NCBI GenBank assembly: GCA_038239365.1
Contig: JBBSEU010000052.1
Location: forward strand, 1 to 23,476
DNA from: JBBRMW01 sp038239365
GTDB lineage: Bacteria > Chloroflexota > Anaerolineae > Aggregatilineales > UBA2796
DNA: 23,476 nt
Reading direction: 5' to 3'
Made by a program: the position numbers and the translations under genes. This document shows positions 14,627 to 23,476 of the stretch, piece by piece (the first letter of the stretch is position 1; each line of letters starts with the position of its first letter). Under the pieces are notes generated by a model, which saw nothing but the letters and a program-made list of their open reading frames with translations, did no database searches and was not told the DNA's origin.

Positions 14627-14655
14627 CTGGCATCCCGGCTCAGCCGCGCTAAAAT
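14627..14655 (+). promoter_or_regulatory. Promoter of glnA
   Basis: CTGGCA (14627-14632) and TAAAAT (14650-14655) are 17 bases apart and match the sigma-70 consensus at 4 of 6 and 5 of 6 positions. The start would be near 14662, about 35 bases before the glnA ATG, with the ribosome site AGGA at 14685-14688. The rest of the 274-base divergent gap (14424-14697) is richer in A/T, with several runs such as GGTTTTTTCC and CCAAAAAAC. I see no other gene, tRNA or known leader RNA in it. Confidence 0.5.
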
Positions 14656-14697
14656 TCCGTTCTTCGCTGCACAGTTTATACGACAGGATAACATTCA

Positions 14698-16125
14698 ATG
14701 GCTTCCGAACTCCGCGATTTTCTGGAATTTCCCTATGACAAGCTCGAAGAAATGAACCTTGAGGCCAAAGCCAAACGGATGGCGCGCACCCCAATGGACA
14801 AGCTCCAGGAGGAACGGATGCGCTATCTGACCGATCAGAAGGGTATCAAGGCCGTGACGGTCTGCTTTTCCGATCTGGAAGGCCGCCTGCACATGCTCGA
14901 CTATGACAAGAAGTTCCTGCTCAAGTCGGCGGATAACCTGACCTTCGATGGTTCGTCAATTCGCGGCTTCTCACAGCAGGCCGAGTCGGACTTGCGTTTG
15001 GGGATCGACTGGTCAGCGTTCTACTGGCTGCCTTCGGATATTTTCGGGACGGGCAAGGTGCTGGTCTTCGGTGAAGTGCTGGAACGTGACGGCACGCCCT
15101 ATCCGGCTGACCTGCGTTCGCGCCTCAAAGCGTATATGCAGAGTCTATACGAAAAAGACGGCACGGTTTGCAATGCCGCCAACGAAATCGAAGGCTTCCT
15201 GTTCAAGGGCAAGAACGCCGAACAGCACTACTACCAAAATGGCAAGTTCGAGTTCCTCAGCACGGGCGGTTATTACCACTCGCTGCCCGGCGATCCGCTC
15301 CGTATGTTCATCGACACCGCCGCCGAAGTACAGCGCGCGATGGGCTTTGGCAACGAAAAAGATCACCCCGAAGTTGCGCCGTCGCAGTTCGAGATGAACT
15401 ATGGCTACACCGAAGCGACGATTGCCGCCGATCAGATTCAGCTTTATAAGCTGTTGTGTCGTCAGGTAGCGCATCGCATCGACATGACGGCCAGTTTCCT
15501 GCCCAAACCTGTGACGGGCGTCAACGGCAGCGGTATGCACACCAACATGTCGGTCACGCGCGGCGGCACCAATACCTTTTTTGATGCAAACGGTAAGGAT
15601 GGTGTATCAGAAGCCGCCTGGGACTTCGTGAATCGCATCCTGAGCAACGCGCTCGATATTTGCCTCGTCCTGAACCCAAGCGTCAATTCGTATCGCCGCC
15701 TTGACCCACACTTTGAAGCGCCTAATCAGATCAAAGCCTCGGCCATTGATCGTGGTTCGATGGTGCGTATCCCGATTGGCAACTCCAAGTCGGCACGCAT
15801 CGAAGTTCGTTCGATTGCGCCGGACGCCAATCCATACATGGCGCTCTACACATTCTTCAAGACCGGGCTGGAAGGCCCGACTTCCCAGAAGAAGCCGAGC
15901 CGCACGATCCCGATGCTGCCCGATAACATCTATGACGCAATTGAAATGTTCGAGTCGAGCAGGTACGCGGCGGATCTGTACACCCCCGAAGTGCAGGAAA
16001 AGTACGTCGCCGTCAAGACCATGTCGGCGGATCGCTGCCCACGCCGGCTGGGTTCGCAGATCAAGGTCTCCGAGATCATGTTCCATCACGAAGTTCAGAA
16101 CCAGTTCCTGTGGAGCCAGTTCTAA
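14698..16125 (+). CDS. glnA: Glutamine synthetase, type I family, without adenylylation motif
   Basis: This 475-residue enzyme joins ammonia to glutamate with ATP and is the entry point for nitrogen assimilation; family members form cytoplasmic dodecamers. Family landmarks are in order: DGSSIRGF (84-91), metal ligands Glu163 and Glu165 in NEIEGF, Glu225 and Glu232 in HPEVAPSQFE, the ammonia/glutamate loop NGSGMH (276-281, His281), NPSVNSYRR (326-334), and the Arg/Glu metal site in GNSKSARIEVRS (361-372). The segment where GSI-beta enzymes carry NLYDLP with the adenylylated tyrosine reads LPDNIYDAI. Control by GlnE is therefore unlikely, and regulation should be by feedback or transcription. 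The C-terminus NQFLWSQF is of the variant found in several non-proteobacterial lineages. The start is supported by AGGA at 14685-14688. Confidence 0.95.
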   Translation: MASELRDFLEFPYDKLEEMNLEAKAKRMARTPMDKLQEERMRYLTDQKGIKAVTVCFSDLEGRLHMLDYDKKFLLKSADNLTFDGSSIRGFSQQAESDLRLGIDWSAFYWLPSDIFGTGKVLVFGEVLERDGTPYPADLRSRLKAYMQSLYEKDGTVCNAANEIEGFLFKGKNAEQHYYQNGKFEFLSTGGYYHSLPGDPLRMFIDTAAEVQRAMGFGNEKDHPEVAPSQFEMNYGYTEATIAADQIQLYKLLCRQVAHRIDMTASFLPKPVTGVNGSGMHTNMSVTRGGTNTFFDANGKDGVSEAAWDFVNRILSNALDICLVLNPSVNSYRRLDPHFEAPNQIKASAIDRGSMVRIPIGNSKSARIEVRSIAPDANPYMALYTFFKTGLEGPTSQKKPSRTIPMLPDNIYDAIEMFESSRYAADLYTPEVQEKYVAVKTMSADRCPRRLGSQIKVSEIMFHHEVQNQFLWSQF

Positions 16126-16147
16126 GCGTTATTTGCCTCACCCCCGA

Positions 16148-16171
16148 CCCCTCTCCGCAAGCAGAGAGGGG
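16148..16171. repeat. Interspersed hairpin repeat of the CCCCTCTCC type, copy 1
   Basis: CCCCTCTC (16148-16155) and GAGAGGGG (16164-16171) form a perfect 8-bp stem with an 8-base loop, 22 bases after glnA. There is no T tract, so it is not a standard terminator, although it could stabilise the glnA 3' end. A related, looser hairpin occurs at 23351-23393, suggesting a dispersed repeat family in this genome. Confidence 0.6.
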
Positions 16172-16228
16172 GAGTCCGGGACGGCATCCGTGCTGTATAC
16201 TTGGCGATAGGTTCACACAGGATGCTCC

Positions 16229-17845
16229 ATGCGCGACTCCCGCCTTCGCCAGGTTTTAATGCCACTTCTATTCGTCGTGAGTGGTCTGATATTTTATGCG
16301 ACGATCCTCAACGGTTTTTTCGCCTCTGATGATTTTAATCTGCTGTACCACGCCATTGCATACGGGCCGTTTGGCGCGTGGAGCAAGCCGATCTCCCAGT
16401 TTCTGAGACCGCTCATTTCCGTCTCCTTTTATACGGATTATCAACTCTGGCATCTGAACGCGACGGGCTTTCACCTGACCAACGTCGTGCTGCACTCATT
16501 GGGCGCATACGGGTTGTTTCAAGCGGTTGATTTGTTCATCCATTATTTCGATCTGGACAAACTCAAAGAACGTGGTATTGCGTTATGTGCTGGTTTGTTG
16601 TTTCTGGCAATGCCCGCCCACAGTGAAGCCGTCTCCTGGATTTCGGGGCGAACGGATGTTATCGCCACGTTCTTTTTGATGCTTTCGTTGTGGGTATATT
16701 TGCGTTTTCGCGTGCGGGGCGGCGTGCCTGTGCTGATCACATCGGTTGCCCTGTTTGTGTTGGCGCTGCTGGCAAAGGAGTCGCCGCTCACCTATCCGGC
16801 GCTGATCGGTCTGATCGAGATGTGTCACTGGTTAAGCCGCCCGGAACGCAGTCTGAAGGGTTTAGTCCGTCATGTTGCGCCAACACTGGCGTTCCTGGCT
16901 GTACTGCCGTTTTATGCGGCGCTCCGCTATTACGTCGTCGGTGAGTTGATCGGCGGCTACGGCAGTCGCCACCTTGAGATACGTACTGGAACGCTGTTCG
17001 GTGGGATGGCGCTCAGTTTCGTGCGTGGCTTCATCCCAACTCAATACTGGCTGACCGGGCTAAATGCGGAGCAGCTTGGTGATCTGGCCGGAGTCATGGC
17101 GCTCAGCACCTTAATCGTGGGGAGTGCGTTTGTCATCTGGCGACAGCGGCAAACGATCTGGCTGATTATTTTCGGGCTGGGTGGCTTTGCGATCACGCTG
17201 TTGCCGGTGCTGGCATTGATCGATACACCGCTGATCGATCATCCGACTGAGGGCGAACGATTCATCTATCTGCCATCGGCGTTTGCGGCGCTGTTCGTGG
17301 CCTTGATCATCGGGCAAATGGCGCGCTCCCGCCAGATCGTCGCCGTTTTATCGGGCGCGGCGATCCTGTTCCTGGCCGTGACTTTGTACGGTGTCAACGC
17401 GAATTGGGCGACGGCCAGCCGTGTCGTAAAAAACATCATGGACGATATAGCAAAATCGCCCCCGCACGAAAGTTTCGTCGTGGTGGCTGCCCCGGATAGC
17501 ATTCACGACGCCTATATCCTGCGAAATGGCACCGCCGCTGCGATCTGGATTCTGATGCCCGGTGCAAAGACGCCGCCGGAACCCATTGCACTGTACACGA
17601 TCACCGATGAAAAAGAGGGGCTTTCTATTTTGAAAAGCGCCGAACACATCTACTATTTTCAGACCATTCAACCAGACACGTATATTTACAGTCAAACGCA
17701 GGCGCTGGTACCCGATAAAGAACTTTCTAACGGGCAATACACTTTATTCGGCTTCACGGGTCACGCCTTGGGAATTCGCTTTGATGATCATCAACTGCCC
17801 GCTGTCTGGCTCACCACAACGGGCGTTGAACATCTGCAACCTTGA
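16229..17845 (+). CDS. GT-C fold membrane glycosyltransferase-like protein (TMTC/PMT type)
   Basis: This 538-residue protein has about 11 membrane helices followed by an extracytoplasmic tail of about 130 residues (from about residue 400). The first helix ends in FFASDDFNLLY, whose Asp34-Asp35 pair matches the catalytic acidic site in the first outer loop of GT-C enzymes. Further on are SEAVSWISGRTDVIATFF and LLAKESPLTYPALI, a pattern shared with TMTC-type O-mannosyltransferase homologues. Such enzymes move sugars from polyprenyl-phosphate carriers to acceptors outside the membrane. Unlike TMTC proteins it has no TPR repeats; the tail looks globular. AGGA at 16219-16222 lies 6 bases before the ATG, and TATACT at 16196-16201 could be a -10 box. 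It appears to be a single-gene unit. Donor and acceptor are unknown. Confidence 0.78.
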   Translation: MRDSRLRQVLMPLLFVVSGLIFYATILNGFFASDDFNLLYHAIAYGPFGAWSKPISQFLRPLISVSFYTDYQLWHLNATGFHLTNVVLHSLGAYGLFQAVDLFIHYFDLDKLKERGIALCAGLLFLAMPAHSEAVSWISGRTDVIATFFLMLSLWVYLRFRVRGGVPVLITSVALFVLALLAKESPLTYPALIGLIEMCHWLSRPERSLKGLVRHVAPTLAFLAVLPFYAALRYYVVGELIGGYGSRHLEIRTGTLFGGMALSFVRGFIPTQYWLTGLNAEQLGDLAGVMALSTLIVGSAFVIWRQRQTIWLIIFGLGGFAITLLPVLALIDTPLIDHPTEGERFIYLPSAFAALFVALIIGQMARSRQIVAVLSGAAILFLAVTLYGVNANWATASRVVKNIMDDIAKSPPHESFVVVAAPDSIHDAYILRNGTAAAIWILMPGAKTPPEPIALYTITDEKEGLSILKSAEHIYYFQTIQPDTYIYSQTQALVPDKELSNGQYTLFGFTGHALGIRFDDHQLPAVWLTTTGVEHLQP

Positions 17846-17866
17846 CCTATTATCGACTGGCTGATC

Positions 17867-17890
17867 GCTGATACCTGACTGCTGATACCT
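17867..17890. repeat. Short direct repeat between convergent genes
   Basis: GCTGATACCT occurs twice, at 17867-17876 and 17881-17890, with a further partial unit GCTGATC just upstream (17860-17866). It fills the 49-base gap between two convergent genes and has a 14-base period. It resembles a decayed tandem repeat. No terminator hairpin is evident in this gap. Confidence 0.55.
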
Positions 17891-17894
17891 TGTC

Positions 17895-20024
17895 TTAGTG
17901 ATCGCGGCTGTGTTCCATGAACCAACGCTGCGCGCTCAGTGGCGCTTCGCCCGACGCGGGGCGTACAGGTTGATATTTACCGTCTGGCAAGAGACGTTCG
18001 GCCTTGACGTTATCGGCCATTTCGATCCCCAGAATTTCGTCGATGATGCGCGCTTTGAGCGCCGGTGACTCGACGGGGAAGATCGTCTCGACACGATGAT
18101 CCAGGTTGCGCGGCATCAGATCGGCACTCCCGGCATAGACTTCGTTGTTACCGTTGTTGCCAAAATAGAAAATGCGGCCATGTTCCAGAAAGCGCCCGAT
18201 CAGGCAGGTGACGCGGATATTCTCACTGATGCCGGGCAAACCAGGACGCAAACAGCAAATACCGCGTACCAGGAGATCAACGCGCACGCCCGCCATTGAC
18301 GCCTCGTACAGCAGGCGAATCATGCGCGGGTCAACCAGTGAGTTCATCTTCAGGATCATTCGAGCAGGCCGACCAGCGCGCGCATGACCGATCTCACGTT
18401 CGATCAGTGCCGCCATCTGTGGGCGCAGGTGTTCGGGCGCAACCAGCAGCTTGCGATACTGAGTGTGATGCGCGTATCCGGTCAGGCGGTTAAAGAGTTC
18501 GGTGGCGTCGGCGGCAATGTCTTCTCGACTGGTGAACAGGCAAATATCGGTGTAAATACGGGAGGTCAGGGAGTTATAGTTGCCCGTACTCAGGTGAACG
18601 TAACGGCGTACACCGTCAGCTTCGCGGCGCACCACCAGCGAAATTTTGGAGTGCGTCTTGAGTCCCATCAGGCCGTAGACGACGTGAACGCCCTGGCCTT
18701 CCAACGCGCGCGCCCAACTAATGTTGTTTTCTTCATCGAAACGCGCCTTGAGTTCGACCAGCACCGCGACTTGCTTGTTTTTTTCCTGTGCTTTGAGCAG
18801 CGCCTGAACAATCGGAGAGTTTTGCCCGGTGCGGTACAGCGTCGTCTTGATCGCCAATACTTGCGGATCGTCTGCCGCCTGCTCAAAAAATTCTACCGTC
18901 GGCAAAAACGAGTCGTATGGGTGATGCAGCAGCACATCGCCGCGCCGAATGGACGCGAAAATATCTTCGTCAATGGGTAGCGCCGATGGACGCTGAGCGA
19001 TGTACGTTGGGAATTTGAGACCCGGTACATCTACCGCGCTGACCAGTCCGCTCAAGTCGTTCATGCCCAGCGGGCCGCGAACCACATATACATCTTCTGG
19101 TTGAAGCTGTAGATTCTCGGTCAGCAGTTCGCGGATCGCCTGCGGCATGGTATCGACAACCGTCATGCGGACAACCTGCCCAAAACGCCTCTGCCGAACG
19201 CCTTCTTCAATCGTTTCCAGCAAATCAGACGCTTCTTCTTCGGTGATGTCGATGTCCGTATCGCGCGTGATGCGAAACACGCTCGTCGCTAAAATCTTCA
19301 TACCCGGAAAGAGCAAATCGAGATGTGCGCCGATCAAATCTTCCAAAAAAATAAAGCGCAGCCGATCCGGGTTCATCTCCTGACCATAGCGGCGGACGAC
19401 TTCATGCACAGCTACAATCCGCGACAGGACGCCGGGCACTTTGACGCGGGCAAAGCGTTCCGTTCCATCGCCGCCTTCATCTTCCATCGTGATCGCCAGA
19501 CTCAGGCTCAGGTTTGAAATATAGGGGAACGGACGGCCTGGATCGACCGCCAGTGGCGTCAGCACCGGGAATACTTCGATTTCAAAATAGGCACGCAGCG
19601 CGGCTTTGTCAGACGTTGAAAGCTGTTCGTAACTCAGCACATCGACGCCGCTTTCGGCCAGTCGAGGCACCAATTCTTCATGGAAGCAGCGGCGTTGTTC
19701 GATCATCATGGGCAGTGCGCTTGCCCGGATAAACTCGATTTGCTGCTGCGGTGTCAGGCCATCGGCGGGCGTATCAACGACCCCGGCGGCCACCTGATCT
19801 TTGAGGCCAGACATCCGCACCATGAAAAATTCATCAAGGTTGTTACTAAAAATAGATAAAAAGCGGACTCGTTCAAGCAGCGGCAGATCGGGATCAAGCG
19901 CCTGATTCAGGCAGCGACGGTTGAACTCGATCCAACTCAGTTCGCGGTTGATATATAACGCCGGATCGTAGAGATTGGGCGCTTGTTGGATGTTCACCGA
20001 TTGTTCTGGGAGCGTGTCCGTCAT
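17895..20024 (-). CDS. ppk: Polyphosphate kinase 1
   Basis: This 709-residue enzyme makes polyphosphate from ATP and runs in reverse. The N-terminal domain opens with YINRELSWIEFNRRCLNQA (about 23-41), typical of PPK1. The catalytic half has HHPYDSF, IKTTLYRTGQNSP, VELKARFDEENNI, the phospho-accepting His458 in LKTHSKI, HLSTGNYN just after it, and the second catalytic histidine His615 in LEHGRIFYFGN. The length equals that of typical PPK1 enzymes, so it should be complete and active. The ATG at 20024 follows AGGTGGG. It lies downstream of acnA on the same strand across a 67-base gap that holds a strong hairpin, so it may be read both from acnA and from its own promoter. No exopolyphosphatase gene is adjacent. 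Confidence 0.96.
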   Translation of the reverse strand: MTDTLPEQSVNIQQAPNLYDPALYINRELSWIEFNRRCLNQALDPDLPLLERVRFLSIFSNNLDEFFMVRMSGLKDQVAAGVVDTPADGLTPQQQIEFIRASALPMMIEQRRCFHEELVPRLAESGVDVLSYEQLSTSDKAALRAYFEIEVFPVLTPLAVDPGRPFPYISNLSLSLAITMEDEGGDGTERFARVKVPGVLSRIVAVHEVVRRYGQEMNPDRLRFIFLEDLIGAHLDLLFPGMKILATSVFRITRDTDIDITEEEASDLLETIEEGVRQRRFGQVVRMTVVDTMPQAIRELLTENLQLQPEDVYVVRGPLGMNDLSGLVSAVDVPGLKFPTYIAQRPSALPIDEDIFASIRRGDVLLHHPYDSFLPTVEFFEQAADDPQVLAIKTTLYRTGQNSPIVQALLKAQEKNKQVAVLVELKARFDEENNISWARALEGQGVHVVYGLMGLKTHSKISLVVRREADGVRRYVHLSTGNYNSLTSRIYTDICLFTSREDIAADATELFNRLTGYAHHTQYRKLLVAPEHLRPQMAALIEREIGHARAGRPARMILKMNSLVDPRMIRLLYEASMAGVRVDLLVRGICCLRPGLPGISENIRVTCLIGRFLEHGRIFYFGNNGNNEVYAGSADLMPRNLDHRVETIFPVESPALKARIIDEILGIEMADNVKAERLLPDGKYQPVRPASGEAPLSAQRWFMEHSRDH

Positions 20025-20051
20025 TAACCCACCTTATACTAATCCGCCACA

Positions 20052-20077
20052 ACGCCTGGGAATAAATTCCCAGGCGT
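20052..20077 (-). terminator. Strong hairpin between acnA and ppk (terminator or RNA-processing element)
   Basis: A perfect 11-bp stem (20052-20062 with 20067-20077, arms ACGCCTGGGAA and TTCCCAGGCGT) closes a 4-base loop. It starts 14 bases after the acnA stop on the minus strand and ends 27 bases before the ppk start. No T tract follows on the minus strand (TGTGGCGG), so it is not a canonical intrinsic terminator. It may end most acnA transcripts, protect the acnA 3' end, or mark a cleavage site that uncouples the two genes. Confidence 0.6.
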
Positions 20078-20091
20078 AAAATGTCTGCATG

Positions 20092-22839
<2,748 letters not shown>

Positions 22840-22883
22840 GGTTGAAGCCTCCAAAAAGTTAGGAATTTTTACTGACAAGACCA

Positions 22884-22910
22884 CCGCCCAGAGGAAAAAC
22901 CGAAGGGCGG
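22884..22910 (-). promoter_or_regulatory. GC-rich hairpin in the acnA 5' leader
   Basis: CCGCCC (22884-22889) pairs with GGGCGG (22905-22910) across a 15-base loop. On the minus strand it lies 45 bases upstream of the acnA ATG, inside the expected mRNA leader. It could affect translation or stability or bind a regulator. The stem is short, so the structure is tentative. Confidence 0.35.
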
Positions 22911-22944
22911 AACGTGGGTAAGCTCATTCGATTCGCTTAATTCT

Positions 22945-22972
22945 ATCTTAAGAACGTTTGAAGGGGTAACAA
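22945..22972 (-). promoter_or_regulatory. Candidate acnA promoter
   Basis: On the minus strand TTGTTA (22972-22967) and TAAGAT (22950-22945) are 16 bases apart, each matching 4 of 6 consensus positions. Transcription would start about 100 bases before the acnA ATG and include the hairpin at 22884-22910. It is a weak match, given as the best in the gap between acnA and the divergent gene. Confidence 0.35.
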
Positions 22973-23047
22973 AATTACGTGGAAATTATAAATTCGAGGC
23001 GTGAGTCCCTGTTTTTGCTATCAGCGGCGTCAACAGGAGATAAAACC

Positions 23048-23338
23048 ATGACTGAACGCTTCAACAAAAAAGATGAAAAGCTGGAAAAGACTGGCGGCCT
23101 TACCGATCACGAATTGGATGATGCCCATATCACCGATCACGAGCGTGATGATCTGGCTACCAAACGGCACGTCAAACAGCGTGATTGGCAGGAGCGCATC
23201 ACGCTTGAAATGTATCTGGATGCCAAACGTAAATTGGATACACCTTCGCAAAACGCAGCAGAACGCGAATCGGCTCAGAAGATCGTCGATGAATATGATC
23301 GACAAGGGAATGACAAGCAGTCCGAAACAACGATGTAG
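23048..23338 (+). CDS. Small highly charged hydrophilic protein, unknown
   Basis: This 96-residue protein starts at the ATG at 23048, with AGGAG (23035-23039) 8 bases upstream. A longer reading from the GTG at 22979 lacks a ribosome site. The composition is dominated by Asp, Glu, Lys, Arg, His and Gln. A near-repeat is visible: LTDHELDDAH is followed by ITDHERDDLA. There are no cysteines, no membrane helix and no signal sequence. It resembles small stress-type or intrinsically disordered proteins in character, but no family is recognised. It is divergent from acnA, with TATAAA at 22987-22992 as a possible -10 box lacking a clear -35. A hairpin repeat follows the stop codon. Confidence 0.68.
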   Translation: MTERFNKKDEKLEKTGGLTDHELDDAHITDHERDDLATKRHVKQRDWQERITLEMYLDAKRKLDTPSQNAAERESAQKIVDEYDRQGNDKQSETTM

Positions 23339-23350
23339 CAGGTGTTAAGC

Positions 23351-23393
23351 CCCTCTCCCTCGGGTTCACGCACCGACAGTTTTGGAGAGAGGG
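23351..23393. repeat. Interspersed hairpin repeat of the CCCCTCTCC type, copy 2
   Basis: CCCTCTC (23351-23357) can pair with GAGAGGG (23387-23393) across a 29-base loop. The same CCCCTCTCC and GAGAGGG words flank the hairpin after glnA (16148-16171), and both copies lie just past the end of a gene. It has no T tract immediately after it. Confidence 0.45.
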
Positions 23394-23447
23394 CCGAAAA
23401 AGTATAGGCTCATCGAAATCTCGCAACGACCAAGAAGAGAGAAAACG

Positions 23448-23476
23448 ATGAGTCTAGAAGAATTATACCAATGGAT
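23448..23476 (+). CDS. Start of a further gene, cut by the window edge
   Basis: An ATG at 23448 follows a purine-rich AGAGAG about 6 bases upstream and stays open for the last nine full codons (MSLEELYQW). The beginning resembles the LE-x-LYQ opening of SufU/NifU-type iron-sulfur scaffold proteins, but so few residues cannot support a call. The sequence to the right is needed. Confidence 0.35.

Noticed and set aside
14424..14697. Possible leader RNA or small protein gene in the A/T-rich gap before glnA
   Set aside because: Short open frames here are low in quality, overlap the promoter, and have no ribosome site. No known glutamine riboswitch pattern was recognised.

Overview
The window reads as an ordinary stretch of bacterial chromosome, about 56-58% GC by eye, with tightly packed genes. 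The gene content suggests a Chloroflexota (Anaerolineae-like) bacterium. It has an archaeal/eukaryotic-type prolyl-tRNA synthetase, a bacterial sn-glycerol-1-phosphate dehydrogenase homologue, TMTC/GT39-type membrane glycosyltransferases, a TolB-like beta-propeller lipoprotein and a solo XisI protein. The phylum is an inference from gene style; no rRNA or tRNA is present to settle it.

Layout. (1) 1-2450, plus strand: the end of a carbohydrate ABC permease, a ceramidase-family hydrolase and a glycerol-1-phosphate dehydrogenase-like enzyme, coupled as one transcription unit, probably for uptake and processing of a sugar, glycerol-phosphate or lipid-derived substrate. (2) 2531-3973: proS, closed by a good intrinsic terminator. 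(3) 4095-7748, plus: two tandem paralogous histidine kinases, the first a hybrid with a receiver domain, followed by a single-domain response regulator. None carries an output domain. (4) 7745-11181, minus: an ABC exporter operon (ATPase, ABC-2-like permease, a 75-residue two-helix protein and an internally deleted GT39-like glycosyltransferase), read from a recognisable promoter at about 11215-11242. (5) 11314-13954: a small accessory-looking cluster. It has a solo XisI protein, two overlapping unknown small genes, and a divergently read XRE repressor followed 4 bases later by a Cys-rich beta-propeller lipoprotein. The divergent gap holds two clear inverted repeats. (6) 13932-14423, minus: a small SAM methyltransferase. 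(7) 14698-17845, plus: a glutamine synthetase without the adenylylation motif, then a TMTC-like GT-C membrane protein. (8) 17895-22839, minus: aconitase acnA followed by polyphosphate kinase ppk, with an 11-bp perfect hairpin between them. (9) 23048 to the end, plus: a small charged unknown protein and the first codons of a further gene.

The most unusual parts are the region 11314-13954, the tandem kinase pair, the collapsed glycosyltransferase at 7745-8413, and the hydrolase/G1P-dehydrogenase pair, in which the hydrolase lacks the family serine. I found no CRISPR array, transposase, integrase, tRNA or rRNA.
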